64,000 bases of DNA from CAZZCN01 sp964652975 (GCA_964652975.1 CAZZCN010000001.1:1-64000), one strand, 5' to 3'. Shown: positions 35,368 through 45,715, counted from the stretch's first letter. The notes: generated by a model from the letters alone, not told the origin. Translations and numbers: made by a program.

Positions 35368-36285
35368 TTATGTGCTAATCCTTCTGTTTATAACAAAATA
35401 TACTATGATAATTACAATAAATATAATAATAAAATAAATAAGGGCGAGAGCTGAACTATAGTCGATATTCAGGCTTTGAGCATATGTCAATATCAACTTC
35501 ATGACTGAATTTGTATAATCTGTAAATTCATCAATAATGGTGTATATAATATTCAAAAGTATCATAGGTATTATCATAGGAAACGTTACCCTCCAAAACT
35601 CCTCCCATTTGGTGGCACCTTCTACGCTGGCCGCCTCATAAAGTTGCTTTGGGACTGTTTGCAGTCCTGCCAAAAAGAGAAGAATTTGAATGCCGGATTT
35701 CCAGGAAAGGCTGAAAATATTATTTACCAGATTTAAGATCATAGTAACAATGCTATTATCAAAACCTGAACTCATAAGTATTTTTTGTAGCCCTGAAGCT
35801 TGAAACAAAATTGAATTTCTATCTCCCGAAAGGAGCATTTTTGCCATTTCGTTGCTGTTAAGCATATCTATTATAACTCCACTGGCAATGATTACAGGTA
35901 GAAAATATACTGCTCTGAAAAAAGTCCGGCCTCTGAATTTCCCGTTTAAAAGCATCGCAATGAAAAGAGAAAAGAAAAGAATTATTACAACACGGCTTGC
36001 CATAGATACCAGGGATTCAGTTAAATCCCGAACAAATTGTGGATCCTCCGTAAATGCCTTCATGTAATTGGCAGCTCCAATAAACCTATAGCTTATACCA
36101 CCACCATCTGGAAAACTTATTTTATTAAAGGAAAAGATGATTGCTTGAACAAAAGGCTTTGCAAAAAAGAAAACAAACCCAATCAGCCATGGCAGAACAA
36201 ACATAAGCCCTGCTAATTCATTTTTCCTTTCATAGGATGTTTTGCGTCTGATTTTTTTAAATGAATTCAACAACTCACCGCCCAT
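35368..36285 (-). CDS. Sugar ABC transporter permease, MalF type
   Basis: A 305-residue permease whose first helix lies in LAGLMFVLPWLIGFVFFF and whose EAA-loop is YEAASVEGATKWEEFWRVTF. It overlaps the end of the DUF5696 gene. I take the ATG at 36285 (MGGELLNSF), within the last codons of that gene, implying translational coupling. TTG codons at 36273 and 36270 after GGCGGTGAG are alternatives. It is partner of the 34284 permease and probably serves the binding lipoprotein at 27865. Confidence 0.9.
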   Translation of the reverse strand: MGGELLNSFKKIRRKTSYERKNELAGLMFVLPWLIGFVFFFAKPFVQAIIFSFNKISFPDGGGISYRFIGAANYMKAFTEDPQFVRDLTESLVSMASRVVIILFFSLFIAMLLNGKFRGRTFFRAVYFLPVIIASGVIIDMLNSNEMAKMLLSGDRNSILFQASGLQKILMSSGFDNSIVTMILNLVNNIFSLSWKSGIQILLFLAGLQTVPKQLYEAASVEGATKWEEFWRVTFPMIIPMILLNIIYTIIDEFTDYTNSVMKLILTYAQSLNIDYSSALALIYFIIIFIVIIIVYFVINRRIST

Positions 36286-38497
36286 CTTCAATAAAATAAC
36301 CTTTTGCCGGAATAGTATTGCCATCAATAATAATGTCTTTGTCTGTATAGTTGATTAAAATTGCCTTGCCGCTTTTATAATATGTTTTTGACACGCCATT
36401 TTGGATATTTTCAAAATCAGTTATTATTGTGCTACCTGTTTTTTTGATAATTTCAGAATATTGTTTATACTGTTGCGTAATGCTTTCACGCCAAAATGCA
36501 TAGTTTGTACCAATGTTATCATCAAGTACAGTGTTACGTAAAACTGTATCCGTATCTCTTACGGCGAGTGTATATTGCAGTCTCGAGCCTGTAGCTATGG
36601 CATTAAGAAAAAATTCATTAGGTGAATGGTTTAGGTTTAAAGGAGTTGTCGTGTAATCCACCAGTCCTGAAATGCTAAGTTGATAAAACGGGACAGCCTC
36701 ATCAATAATATCCAGTTTATCGGTGCTTGTCGGAACGTTTGATAAAATATTTGCATATTTAAAAGCATAGGCATTTGAATTGGTCAACAATAAGCTGCCT
36801 GCTCCGGTTTTTAATATTTCAAGCGAAGTTTCGAAGGCGGTCTGAGTTTGGTTTCTTTCAGATATAACACTTGAAAAATCAGAATAGTTTAAGCTGCCAA
36901 GACTATTAATTGCCAGGCCTGTTGCATTAAAATCCAAATAGCTTTTAATAATCTTTCGTGTATTGGCTTCAAGCAAGGATGGACGAACAAGAAACAATGT
37001 AGGCTTCGTTAAATCCTTGATAAAGGTGCTTGGCTTATAGAAACTTTGTCTCACAATAGAGCCATTCAAATTTTTTGCAGCCTCAAAATATTTTTGGAAA
37101 GGATATCTTTCTTTGGTATAAGTAATTAAATCTGTTTGAGGATAAAACCCGATGCCGTTATCCTTCGCATATTCACTTAATGTCTTATACGAGCTCCTGC
37201 CACCTAGCGCAACGCTTGGAGTGAGGCTTTTTGCAATATTTCCATTTATCTGCTCCGAAGTCCACTGTGTCAATCTTACATCAAAATCATTAATACCTTG
37301 CTCTTTAAAATACTGCATTATATTTTTAGCATCTGAAAAAGTAGTTAAAGGCTTTGTAATTTCAAAAGGAATTCCTAAAAAGCTCGTTTTTTTCTTTATC
37401 GCCCCGATAAGGCTGATCAGCGGACCGATCCTGTTTTGCTTTTCTTTTAATCCGTCATGCTTAATCAAGTAACTTTTATAAGTTGCTGCCATTTCTTTTA
37501 GCCCGTTTACGACACTCAATGGGAAATACCGTATTTCTATTAAAGGAAGTGAAGGCTTGGTTTCTTGATAAACCGCAAAGTTTTTGCTGCCTTCATAGCC
37601 TTGGTCCAAACTGTATGAACCAATTTTTCTTATTTCAAATGAGGAATATATATTATTATAGCTGTTCTTCTTTTGCGAGGTGGCGGCATGAATGACAGAC
37701 TGCGAATCGCCCTCTGAAATCACTGCTAAAAAAGCACTTTTATTGTTCTTTATACCAAACACCGGCAGACGGATTGTCTCCTTGGAATTTCCCGTTACAT
37801 CAGGTACAACAGATGCATCACCGCCATAAACAGGCTCGGAATATTCATTTGCGTAGGTTCTGCCATTGTTAAAATGTATTAAGCCACCACTGCCATCGGG
37901 GACAAGCATAAATCCTCTGTCATTTAATCCTCCGGCTCCGAAAAACGGGGCTACATCAACTCCATAAATAGTATTTGTCCCTTTTTCTTCAATTTTAGAA
38001 ACAGGAACTTTTATGGAGAAATAATCATCCAATAGCTGGACCTGTAAAGGAACCATGATTTTTAGCGATGGAAATGTAAAATCAAACTCTGCTCCGTTTT
38101 TCATAAGTCTGATTTTCATTCCGCCCTCGTTTAAACTGCTCGAAATATTATTTGTCGTGTTCAATTGGTTTGCAACGCTGTCGTAGTATGTAATAGAAAG
38201 AATCGAGGAGAGTAAAACCCTGTTGACACCTTTTGCTATTGAATCCTGGTCTACTCCGACAGGATTGGATAGTAATATTTGATTATCAGCCTTATTATAA
38301 AGTGCAAAGGTCGCTTTTTCCCTGTTGATGTATAAAGCCAGACTGTCATTTTCCGCCACGCACTCAGTAAATCCATCAATAGCAGGCTTTACACCATCGG
38401 CATATGAAAAAATCCAAAGTTCTTCTTTATTCGATATAAAGGAACCTATCATACAAAATGTAAGCAATATGCAAATATATTTTTTGAATTTTTTCAT
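36275..38497 (-). CDS. DUF5696 domain-containing exported protein
   Basis: A 740-residue protein with an N-terminal signal or anchor (MKKFKKYICILLTFCMIGSF) that resembles the DUF5696 family. Conserved-looking segments include GGLNDRGFMLVPDGSGGLIH and FPLSVVNGLKEMAATYKSYL. The middle (about 380-640) resembles a barrel of the glycosidase kind (DVRLTQWT, NGIGFYPQTDLI), but no catalytic pair can be named. Such proteins occur between sugar-permease genes in Gram-positive bacteria; their function is not known to me. The ATG at 38497 follows AAAGGATGG by five bases; an ATG at 38506 overlaps that site. Confidence 0.8.
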   Translation of the reverse strand: MKKFKKYICILLTFCMIGSFISNKEELWIFSYADGVKPAIDGFTECVAENDSLALYINREKATFALYNKADNQILLSNPVGVDQDSIAKGVNRVLLSSILSITYYDSVANQLNTTNNISSSLNEGGMKIRLMKNGAEFDFTFPSLKIMVPLQVQLLDDYFSIKVPVSKIEEKGTNTIYGVDVAPFFGAGGLNDRGFMLVPDGSGGLIHFNNGRTYANEYSEPVYGGDASVVPDVTGNSKETIRLPVFGIKNNKSAFLAVISEGDSQSVIHAATSQKKNSYNNIYSSFEIRKIGSYSLDQGYEGSKNFAVYQETKPSLPLIEIRYFPLSVVNGLKEMAATYKSYLIKHDGLKEKQNRIGPLISLIGAIKKKTSFLGIPFEITKPLTTFSDAKNIMQYFKEQGINDFDVRLTQWTSEQINGNIAKSLTPSVALGGRSSYKTLSEYAKDNGIGFYPQTDLITYTKERYPFQKYFEAAKNLNGSIVRQSFYKPSTFIKDLTKPTLFLVRPSLLEANTRKIIKSYLDFNATGLAINSLGSLNYSDFSSVISERNQTQTAFETSLEILKTGAGSLLLTNSNAYAFKYANILSNVPTSTDKLDIIDEAVPFYQLSISGLVDYTTTPLNLNHSPNEFFLNAIATGSRLQYTLAVRDTDTVLRNTVLDDNIGTNYAFWRESITQQYKQYSEIIKKTGSTIITDFENIQNGVSKTYYKSGKAILINYTDKDIIIDGNTIPAKGYFIEDGR

Positions 38498-38537
38498 TAA
38501 GTCCATCCTTTCTGTAAATGTCGCACTTTCTTCTTTT

Positions 38538-40622
38538 CTATTTTAATCTGTATAAAAGTTCGGAAATAATTGCTCCGAAAAACGAAATCGATTGCTGAAT
38601 CAATCCAAAGGCTAAAAAAACAATAAATGCTATTATGGCAATCCCTAACATAGTAAGCAGAAGAGAAATTATTGTTTTCTTAAGTGTATATTGATGAATT
38701 GCCAACAGACCACCGACAAGCACAGCAATGCTCCAGATCATTCCTCCCCATAAAAGCCATACTACATAGATCCATTCTTCAATTGTCAATAAGTGACTTA
38801 ACAGGACAGAGATATAAATTGTGGCGGTATAAGGGATTAATGAATAACCACAAACTGTGAAAATCTCCCTGAAACGTCCCTTGCCATCGAGCAAAGTGCA
38901 AACCCCCCAGTTAGAACTTACAAAGGCTATAAATAAAACAATTGTCTGAACAAACGGGAAAAATATATTAAAATCATCCGGGTTGGAATAATTAAACCTA
39001 AAACCAGTCGCCTGACTTTTTAATATGGTGGCGGCAAAGAACAGCAAAACAATAACGGCTGGTACAAAATAGGAAAACTTTTTGTGATTCTTCAATTCTT
39101 CAGTGGTGCTGACAGGGTGAAACAAGACACTTAAATGCACGTGTTTTTCAATTTCTTTTTTGTCTTTTAAGCGATGCTTTTTGAGATAACGAAAGAGAAA
39201 AATCAAACCTGCAAGTAAAATAATTGCGATAAAACATATTAGCGGGAATTTCGCCTTCAAAAAATCCGTACGATAAAGTGCAAATGCTTTTGAATTTTCA
39301 GCTCTGTTTTGAGCTTGTTGATAGTAATACTGTGCCTTATCGTTATTTCCTTCAGCCATCAATGCTTTTGCAATACCGTTGTATGCCATTTGATAGTTTG
39401 AGTCAAGCTTCAAAACCTTTTCCCATTCGCTTTTTGCATCTTCATACAAACCATCATTATAAGAATTAACGGCTTTATGAACTGCTATTCCAAATTCAGT
39501 AGGTATGAATGTCGTAATGGAAGCCTTGGCAGAATCCAGAACATAAATTTTATCTTCATAGCTTTCAATTGCAACCGGTAACTTAAATGTTCCTTCCTGC
39601 TGACCTATACCACCATAAATCAAAAGAAGATTACCTTTATTATCATATTGAAATATTCTTCCGCGAATGCTGTCAAGAATATTTATCAGGCCGTTTTCAT
39701 CAACATTAATGTCAACAATTTGGCTAACTACAAACTTAGATGCAATAAAAGCAACTTCCAGGTCGCCGAAAGAATTTTGGTTGCGTAGGACGTTCACTCC
39801 TTTAGGGTTAAGTTTTTTAACCCTGTCTGTTACCACAGCTGAAGATTGAGTGCAGGTATATATAAAACCTTTGTTGTCTATGTCAAAATTATAAAATTCA
39901 TCCGGTACATATTGAGATATAAGTTCATTTTGCTTTTTTGTCATAAGTTTTTTCCAGAACAAATCACCCAGTAAATTCAGTGTAACCTGAACTCGATTAC
40001 TGCCGTAAAAGCCATAAAAAGTGCCAGATGTGTCATAAACAACAGCACCTTGATAAAGACCGGCAGATATTACATAAATATAGCCGCTGTTATCAGCCAC
40101 AACTTTCGAGGGCTTGTAGATATAATCCGATGGAATTAAATCTGACTGTGGTTTTGTGAGAAGATTGAATACATTACCTTCTATGTCACAAATTATTACT
40201 CTTGCATTGCCCGAATCTGCAATGTAAATTTTTTTCATTCTGTCTACGAATAGTCCGGTAGGATTGACAAGCTTCAAAATTTGACCTTTATATTTAAAGT
40301 CACTGATGATTCTTGAATTATTAAAGTTTTCATCAGTAACAACAACACGCCCGTTACCACTGTCTAATATGTATATACCGCCATCACTGTCAATAAACAT
40401 ATCAGAAGGTGTTTTCAAATCAGATATTGCAGCTCCGCTTAAATCTTTTATGTTACTTGTCGTAGTAATCGCATGTGTAACATATCCTATCTGTGATGGA
40501 ACAGCTGTATTAAAGGAATTATATGTGTACCCCTTGTATGGCTCTATTGCTTGTACTGAAACTGGTGGTAAACAAACAATAATCAGCACTAAAGCCAATA
40601 AGATTATTCTAATTGTCTTCAT
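38538..40622 (-). CDS. NHL-repeat, TPR and YIP1-like membrane protein
   Basis: A 694-residue protein with a signal peptide (1-25), an extracytoplasmic NHL beta-propeller (about 60-360, with repeats such as MFIDSDGGIYILDSGNGRVVV and IYIADSGNARVII), a TPR-like stretch (about 385-445), one helix (about 455-475), and a C-terminal YIP1-like domain with about five helices. It is flanked by two pairs of permeases and lies directly before the DUF5696 gene. The combination suggests an envelope component accompanying the importers, perhaps a sensor or assembly factor (inference). It starts seven bases after the stop of the upstream permease, with AAGGGGG 11 bases from the ATG. Confidence 0.82.
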   Translation of the reverse strand: MKTIRIILLALVLIIVCLPPVSVQAIEPYKGYTYNSFNTAVPSQIGYVTHAITTTSNIKDLSGAAISDLKTPSDMFIDSDGGIYILDSGNGRVVVTDENFNNSRIISDFKYKGQILKLVNPTGLFVDRMKKIYIADSGNARVIICDIEGNVFNLLTKPQSDLIPSDYIYKPSKVVADNSGYIYVISAGLYQGAVVYDTSGTFYGFYGSNRVQVTLNLLGDLFWKKLMTKKQNELISQYVPDEFYNFDIDNKGFIYTCTQSSAVVTDRVKKLNPKGVNVLRNQNSFGDLEVAFIASKFVVSQIVDINVDENGLINILDSIRGRIFQYDNKGNLLLIYGGIGQQEGTFKLPVAIESYEDKIYVLDSAKASITTFIPTEFGIAVHKAVNSYNDGLYEDAKSEWEKVLKLDSNYQMAYNGIAKALMAEGNNDKAQYYYQQAQNRAENSKAFALYRTDFLKAKFPLICFIAIILLAGLIFLFRYLKKHRLKDKKEIEKHVHLSVLFHPVSTTEELKNHKKFSYFVPAVIVLLFFAATILKSQATGFRFNYSNPDDFNIFFPFVQTIVLFIAFVSSNWGVCTLLDGKGRFREIFTVCGYSLIPYTATIYISVLLSHLLTIEEWIYVVWLLWGGMIWSIAVLVGGLLAIHQYTLKKTIISLLLTMLGIAIIAFIVFLAFGLIQQSISFFGAIISELLYRLK

Positions 40623-40629
40623 TTGTCTG

Positions 40630-41490
40630 TTATTCCCCCTTGATCCCTGAATGTGCCATTGTTTCCAGTATCGAACTTTGCGATATTACAAATATAATAA
40701 TAGGCGGAGTCATCAAAAACAATGCAACTGCTGACCCTGCTCCCGCTCTTGCAATTCCGGCGGTGGCAATTTGAGAAAGCACAGCTGGCAAGCCTTTTAA
40801 TGTTTCATCATAAATATAATTGATTCCAGTTGCATTCCAGAACCCTTGAAATGCAAATATGATTAATGTGATCCAACCCGGTTTAACACTTGGCATAACG
40901 ATATTCCAGAATATATGATATTCACCTGCTCCATCGATGCGAGCAGCCTCAATAATTTGAAAAGGAATTGTAGTCATAAACTGACGCATTAAAAATACAC
41001 CGAAAGTACTTGAAAGTGCAGGAATAATCAGGGCAAAATATGTGTTGATCATACCTGTTCCGGAGAGAATTACGTAGGTAGGAACAGCAGTAACCTCAGT
41101 TCTGAACAAAATTGCCCAGACCACCAGCTGAAAAAATACAACGCTGCCTGGAAACTTAAACTTGGCCAATGGATAAGCTGCCAAGGAAGCAATTATTATA
41201 TAGGTCACTGTACCAAAGCTCGCAACAAAAACGCTGTTAAAAAGATATCGCAGAAAAGGAACCCATAAATTAGAAGCAAGAGAAAACATCATTGTAAAAT
41301 TATCAAGTGTCGGATGCTGTGCAAAAAAGCGTGGAGGAAATAGAAACAACTCATTCAAAGGCTTAAATGCATTTACTACTGTATAAACAAGAGGTAAGAC
41401 CATAAATAGACCGCCCAGGCACAGAAGCGAAAAAGCTGTCATATTTCCCCAGATGGAACGGGTTATTTTTTTTCTTTTAAAAATTTTCAT
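40630..41490 (-). CDS. Sugar ABC transporter permease, MalG type
   Basis: A 286-residue permease with an EAA-loop at IEAARIDGAGEYHIFWNIVM and six hydrophobic segments. GGAGGA is eight bases before the ATG. It forms a pair with the permease at 41529 and is downstream of the large binding protein. This pair and the one at 34284-36285 are not close to each other in sequence, so the run encodes two distinct channels. Confidence 0.93.
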   Translation of the reverse strand: MKIFKRKKITRSIWGNMTAFSLLCLGGLFMVLPLVYTVVNAFKPLNELFLFPPRFFAQHPTLDNFTMMFSLASNLWVPFLRYLFNSVFVASFGTVTYIIIASLAAYPLAKFKFPGSVVFFQLVVWAILFRTEVTAVPTYVILSGTGMINTYFALIIPALSSTFGVFLMRQFMTTIPFQIIEAARIDGAGEYHIFWNIVMPSVKPGWITLIIFAFQGFWNATGINYIYDETLKGLPAVLSQIATAGIARAGAGSAVALFLMTPPIIIFVISQSSILETMAHSGIKGE

Positions 41491-41528
41491 CCAAGCATCC
41501 TCCTCTCTTCTAAATAATAATTAAATAA

Positions 41529-42461
41529 TTAATTCCCTGATAGTTTTTTAAAGACACGGTTAATTACAACCCAGAACAACAGCATAATACCGAATAAGAA
41601 GACTGCTATTGCAGATGCATATCCCATTTCAAAGCGTATTGTCCCATAATCAAGGATCTGTAAAAGAATAGTATTGGTAGAATAGTCGGTACTCGGGAAT
41701 CCGGTAAGAGCCATACTTTGATAACCAACAGCAAATGAAGCTGAAATGGTCATTACCGCTCCGAATAAAAGCTGTGGTGCCATTTGAGGTAATGTAACAT
41801 ACCAAAGTTCCTGATAACGATTGCGAACTCCATCTATTGCAGCCGCCTCATAATATTCAGGATTTATTGTCTGAAATCCCGCAACAAATGATAAAAAACC
41901 TGCGCCCATGCTAAGCCAGATAATAACTAAAATAACAATTCCCATGTTATATTGTGCATCAGTGAGCCACTGAATAGGTTCTGTTACTATGCCAAGACGC
42001 ATAAGAGTGCTGTTGGCAAGCCCATATGTATCCCCTGCAAAAATAAAAAGCCATATAAAGAAAACATTGCCGGCAAGTGTTGGTGAGTAAAATACCAATG
42101 TTAAAAACGAACGGGAACGAGGAGAAAAATCATTGATAAACCATGCAACCAAAAAACTTAGGAAGAAACCCAACGGTCCTGTTACAGCTGCAAATATTAA
42201 TGTGTTTCTAATACTGATGGGGAAAATGGAATCCTCAAAGAAAAGCCTTATATAGTTTGTAAGCCCTGTGAAATTCGGAAATCCAACCATGTCAAAATCT
42301 GTAAAACTGATAATGATGGCAGATACAACAGGTAATAACCCAAATGTGATGAAAAGTATTGCAAACGGAGCCAGCATAGAGTAATACACAGCATTTGCTT
42401 TGACACTCTTTGCAAGACTTTGTCTATTTGCTATTGATTTAGGTGTTTTACTATTTAACAC
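41529..42461 (-). CDS. Sugar ABC transporter permease, MalF type
   Basis: A 310-residue permease with motif YEAAAIDGVRNRYQELWYVT and first helix at about YYSMLAPFAILFITFGLLPV. I place the start at a GTG (42461), nine bases after AAGGAG; the frame extends seven codons to a TTG that overlaps the ribosome site. It lies immediately after the solute-binding fusion gene and is co-transcribed with it. Confidence 0.9.
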   Translation of the reverse strand: MLNSKTPKSIANRQSLAKSVKANAVYYSMLAPFAILFITFGLLPVVSAIIISFTDFDMVGFPNFTGLTNYIRLFFEDSIFPISIRNTLIFAAVTGPLGFFLSFLVAWFINDFSPRSRSFLTLVFYSPTLAGNVFFIWLFIFAGDTYGLANSTLMRLGIVTEPIQWLTDAQYNMGIVILVIIWLSMGAGFLSFVAGFQTINPEYYEAAAIDGVRNRYQELWYVTLPQMAPQLLFGAVMTISASFAVGYQSMALTGFPSTDYSTNTILLQILDYGTIRFEMGYASAIAVFLFGIMLLFWVVINRVFKKLSGN

Positions 42462-42498
42462 TTGCCTTTTCTCCTTCTTCAATATTTCACAAAACTAT

Positions 42499-45384
42499 TT
42501 AAGGCTTCCTTAACTTATTTCTATATTCTTTATTCTTTCGTTCAATTTCCGTATCAATATATTTTGCATATTTATTAAGAATTTCACGTTCATTGTAGTT
42601 GTAATATACAACATTTCGAAAAGCATTCGTTACGTTTCTTGTTACATCATAGCTGCTAGGTATTTGAGGAACTGCATAAACTGTTTTCCATTGCTCCATC
42701 AACATATTATATTCATTGGTCTGCCAGGGAAGCATTTCCAATGATTTGATATTTGCAACATTATATCTGGCTGCCGGTCCCATAAGTCCCTCGATTTCAA
42801 TTCCAAATTTCGCTTGAATCCGATCAGAAGTCCACCAGTCCAAAAAAGAAAAAGCGCTTTGTTTATCCTTTGATCTCTCCATCAATACAGATGCAGTACC
42901 ACTTGAGGTTTCAGCACGATTTATTGTTCCGTCCACTTTTTTTGTACCCGGTATTTTTGTCATTTTCCACAAACCCTTTAATTCAGGAGCCAATACATCC
43001 AGAATATTATATGTAGTATACGGGGCAATCCCCATTGGCATCTCTCCTGTTCTGAAACGATTGTAGAAATCATATACAAGCGGAACACTGTAATCCGTAA
43101 AAAAGTCTGTCCACATTTTAAAAGCATCTAATGCCTGTGTGGTATCAAAATTTGTTTTTGTTAGACTTTCATTAAAAAATGTCCCTCCGTTTTGATAGAT
43201 AAGTGTTTCAAAAAAGCCCTGGTCCGTCGGAATACCAACATCCAGATTATTGTGCTGAATGATTGGAAGTATTTTGTAAAAATCATCCCAGTTATCTGGT
43301 GGATTTATGCCAAGTTCATTAAATATATCAGTTCTATAAAAGAGCATATTATAGTCCTGGGTATTGGGAATGGCATATATACCGCCATTGAATTGATATT
43401 TTACATAGGCTGAAGGATAAAAACGCTCTTCGATTTTCTTAAAGCCTTCAAAATTTTTTAAATTGGTAAGTGCTCCTCTCATCGCCAGGTTGACAGGCAG
43501 ATCATTTGCAACAAGCAGTGCGATATCCGGCCCCTTGCCTGCAAGAGTAGCTTGAATCAAGGTATCGGATCCATTGACTAAATTCAGTTTCACTGCAGTA
43601 TTAGTGTCAGGTGTAAATTGTTCATCAATCAATCCACGGACAATTTGTGCCTGGTCTCTCCCCGAATTTACCCAGACCTTGATACTCTTATTTGCGTTGT
43701 CACCCTTTTTTAAAACTCCGATTGAGTTATAATCAATATAAAACGAACCCATGAACCCTTTAATTGCAAATGATATTTCCTCGAAAACGTCTGACTTTGC
43801 CTTAGGTGCTGATAAACCAGTTGGATAAAGTTCAAAGTAATCCAACTCCAAAGGTTGCTCCTTGATGCTAAGCAACCATGAGCCCAAAGAGCTTATGTTT
43901 CCCTTAAAAGAGTCAAGTCTCAAAGGAATAGAAGTTGGATTTTCAATAAAGCTGTCGATTTGATTTGCAAATTCCAGTAAAAATGATGCTTGTGACCCCT
44001 TGTTTTTTACAATACCTTCAACCACCCTGGCTTGTAACTTTAACTCAGATGATATAATCTTTAAGTCTTTAACAAGCCCTGGAATTGCCTTGTCTAAATT
44101 GTAATCTCTGTACCGGTCTGGAACTACGCCCGTAATTTGAATGACTTTCCTATATATATTATTCAGGGTGTAAACCATATTCTCAAGCTTTTTTAGTGTA
44201 TCTGACATATCCCCCAAAATTGCTTCCAATGAAAAAGTATGCACTCCTTCTTCAAGATAGATTTTGTATGGCTTGTCACCGCCAGCCACTAAAACATACC
44301 AGTCAATATTAAAAGGGAATTGAATATTTCCTAATTCGTTATATAAGAGCTTGCCGTCAATCATAAGTCGTCTTGAGCTTATCATTCCACGATTGTAATT
44401 TTGCTTGACACGAAAAGCAATACTATAGAGTCCTGTTTTATTTACCTTTACGTTATATGTTAATACCTGGCCTGGAATCTTCCAATTGTTTTGACCTATT
44501 GTATTCAGTAAAATAAGCGTCGGATCGGAAGGACTTGTTGCAGAAGATATTCTGTCAGTTGACGGAAAAAGCATAGGGCTTGATTTTAAAATCGCATCCT
44601 CTCCCTCTACACGGACTCTATCATTGGCGACAGCATATCCACTTTTATCGTATTGTTCTTTTATCACACTGTAATCCGGACTGCTTTGCAGGGGTGAAAT
44701 GATAAGTTTTTTAATATACGCCCCCTCTTGCGTGAATTTTATATAAACGCTATGCATTCCCGTCTCAAAAAATATTTTAAACGGCTCATTGTAATAGCCG
44801 TTGTTATCACTAAAATATTCTGTTGAATACCTCTTAATCTCAATTTGTTGTGGTCGAAGCTGATTTTTATTGACATCGGTTTTGAAGGGAAACACCTCGT
44901 TTGTATAGCTTCGTTTTAAGTTGACTTGCTTTGCTTGTGAAAAGAGAAATGCTCCATCAACCATAAAATCAAGGAGTATATCCCCACCCTTTTTTCCTCC
45001 TGCCGAATAATCCAAGCCTATATTGTAAAATCCGCTTGATAAAATCTCAAATGAAAATCTGGCTCCACTTGTTTCAGAGCTTAATGAAATCATATGCTCT
45101 TTTGTATCAATATCTGTAGCCTTAAACTGCTGGCCATTATCATCCTTAGACAAAGCAGAATCAACAGTTACATTTATTTCACCCGATTTGATGTTCTCAT
45201 ATTTTTTAATGTAGTCATCATAGCTGATAGATGTATCACTTGTGAGAATTTTTTGAGGTTCTTTATTCATCCCCGTGTTTTCAGCTGCCATAATACTTAA
45301 AGGATACGAAAATACCGCAGTAATTACAATGAAAGTATAGCAAAAAGTAAATATATTGATTTTTTTATTGCTAAAAAGCTTCAA
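42499..45384 (-). CDS. Solute-binding protein fused to N-terminal carbohydrate-binding-like domains
   Basis: A 961-residue exported protein about twice the length of an ordinary sugar-binding protein. After a signal peptide (1-34), residues about 60-400 contain two jelly-roll-like domains (VEGEDAILKSSPML, SSRRLMIDGKLLYNE, LEEGVHTFSLEAIL). A helical segment (405-500) follows, then a complete family 1 binding fold (about 560-940, with DIALLVANDLPVN, YAIPNTQDYNMLFYRTDIF). No lipobox is visible. The start is a TTG at 45384, ten bases after AGGGAGAT. As first gene of block 2 it should capture the inducing glycan and deliver it to permeases 41529 and 40630. The added domains suggest recognition of larger polymers (inference). 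Confidence 0.85.
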   Translation of the reverse strand: MKLFSNKKINIFTFCYTFIVITAVFSYPLSIMAAENTGMNKEPQKILTSDTSISYDDYIKKYENIKSGEINVTVDSALSKDDNGQQFKATDIDTKEHMISLSSETSGARFSFEILSSGFYNIGLDYSAGGKKGGDILLDFMVDGAFLFSQAKQVNLKRSYTNEVFPFKTDVNKNQLRPQQIEIKRYSTEYFSDNNGYYNEPFKIFFETGMHSVYIKFTQEGAYIKKLIISPLQSSPDYSVIKEQYDKSGYAVANDRVRVEGEDAILKSSPMLFPSTDRISSATSPSDPTLILLNTIGQNNWKIPGQVLTYNVKVNKTGLYSIAFRVKQNYNRGMISSRRLMIDGKLLYNELGNIQFPFNIDWYVLVAGGDKPYKIYLEEGVHTFSLEAILGDMSDTLKKLENMVYTLNNIYRKVIQITGVVPDRYRDYNLDKAIPGLVKDLKIISSELKLQARVVEGIVKNKGSQASFLLEFANQIDSFIENPTSIPLRLDSFKGNISSLGSWLLSIKEQPLELDYFELYPTGLSAPKAKSDVFEEISFAIKGFMGSFYIDYNSIGVLKKGDNANKSIKVWVNSGRDQAQIVRGLIDEQFTPDTNTAVKLNLVNGSDTLIQATLAGKGPDIALLVANDLPVNLAMRGALTNLKNFEGFKKIEERFYPSAYVKYQFNGGIYAIPNTQDYNMLFYRTDIFNELGINPPDNWDDFYKILPIIQHNNLDVGIPTDQGFFETLIYQNGGTFFNESLTKTNFDTTQALDAFKMWTDFFTDYSVPLVYDFYNRFRTGEMPMGIAPYTTYNILDVLAPELKGLWKMTKIPGTKKVDGTINRAETSSGTASVLMERSKDKQSAFSFLDWWTSDRIQAKFGIEIEGLMGPAARYNVANIKSLEMLPWQTNEYNMLMEQWKTVYAVPQIPSSYDVTRNVTNAFRNVVYYNYNEREILNKYAKYIDTEIERKNKEYRNKLRKP

Positions 45385-45615
45385 TGTGATTTTATCTCCC
45401 TCATAGAAATTTAAGGTCCTTTATTCATCTATGCTACTATAATACAACATATAAAATACGATATCTTGTCTTTTTTTATCAATAACCGGTACTATTTTGA
45501 CTAATTAAATCTTAATCAATACTATATAATGTCTAATTTTTAGAAACATCATACAAATAATGTAATTAATATTTATATTTTATTATTGAAATGTGCAATC
45601 AATTTTATAAAAGCA

Positions 45616-45638
45616 CAACAATTTATTGTTGTTTTTTT
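45616..45638 (+). terminator. Small hairpin with T run upstream of the AraC promoter
   Basis: CAACAAT and ATTGTTG pair perfectly around two bases, followed by seven T. The loop is too short for an ideal terminator, and no gene reads into it from the left, so it may instead be a regulator-binding dyad. Confidence 0.4.
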
Positions 45639-45648
45639 GATTTATTTA

Positions 45649-45677
45649 TTTACATATTCATTTTAGAATACTATAAT
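45649..45677 (+). promoter_or_regulatory. Sigma-A promoter of the AraC-family gene
   Basis: TTTACA (45649-45654), 17 bases, TATAAT (45672-45677). The gene start follows about 45-55 bases downstream. Confidence 0.7.
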
Positions 45678-45706
45678 GAATGTAAAAATATGCATTTTAG
45701 CAGATG

Positions 45707-45715
45707 AGGGGGTGA
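45707..45715 (+). promoter_or_regulatory. Strong Shine-Dalgarno favouring an ATT start for the AraC-family gene
   Basis: AGGGGGTGA lies 17 bases before the ATG at 45732, too far for normal initiation. It is at optimal distance from an in-frame ATT at 45720, four codons upstream of that ATG. Confidence 0.5.
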
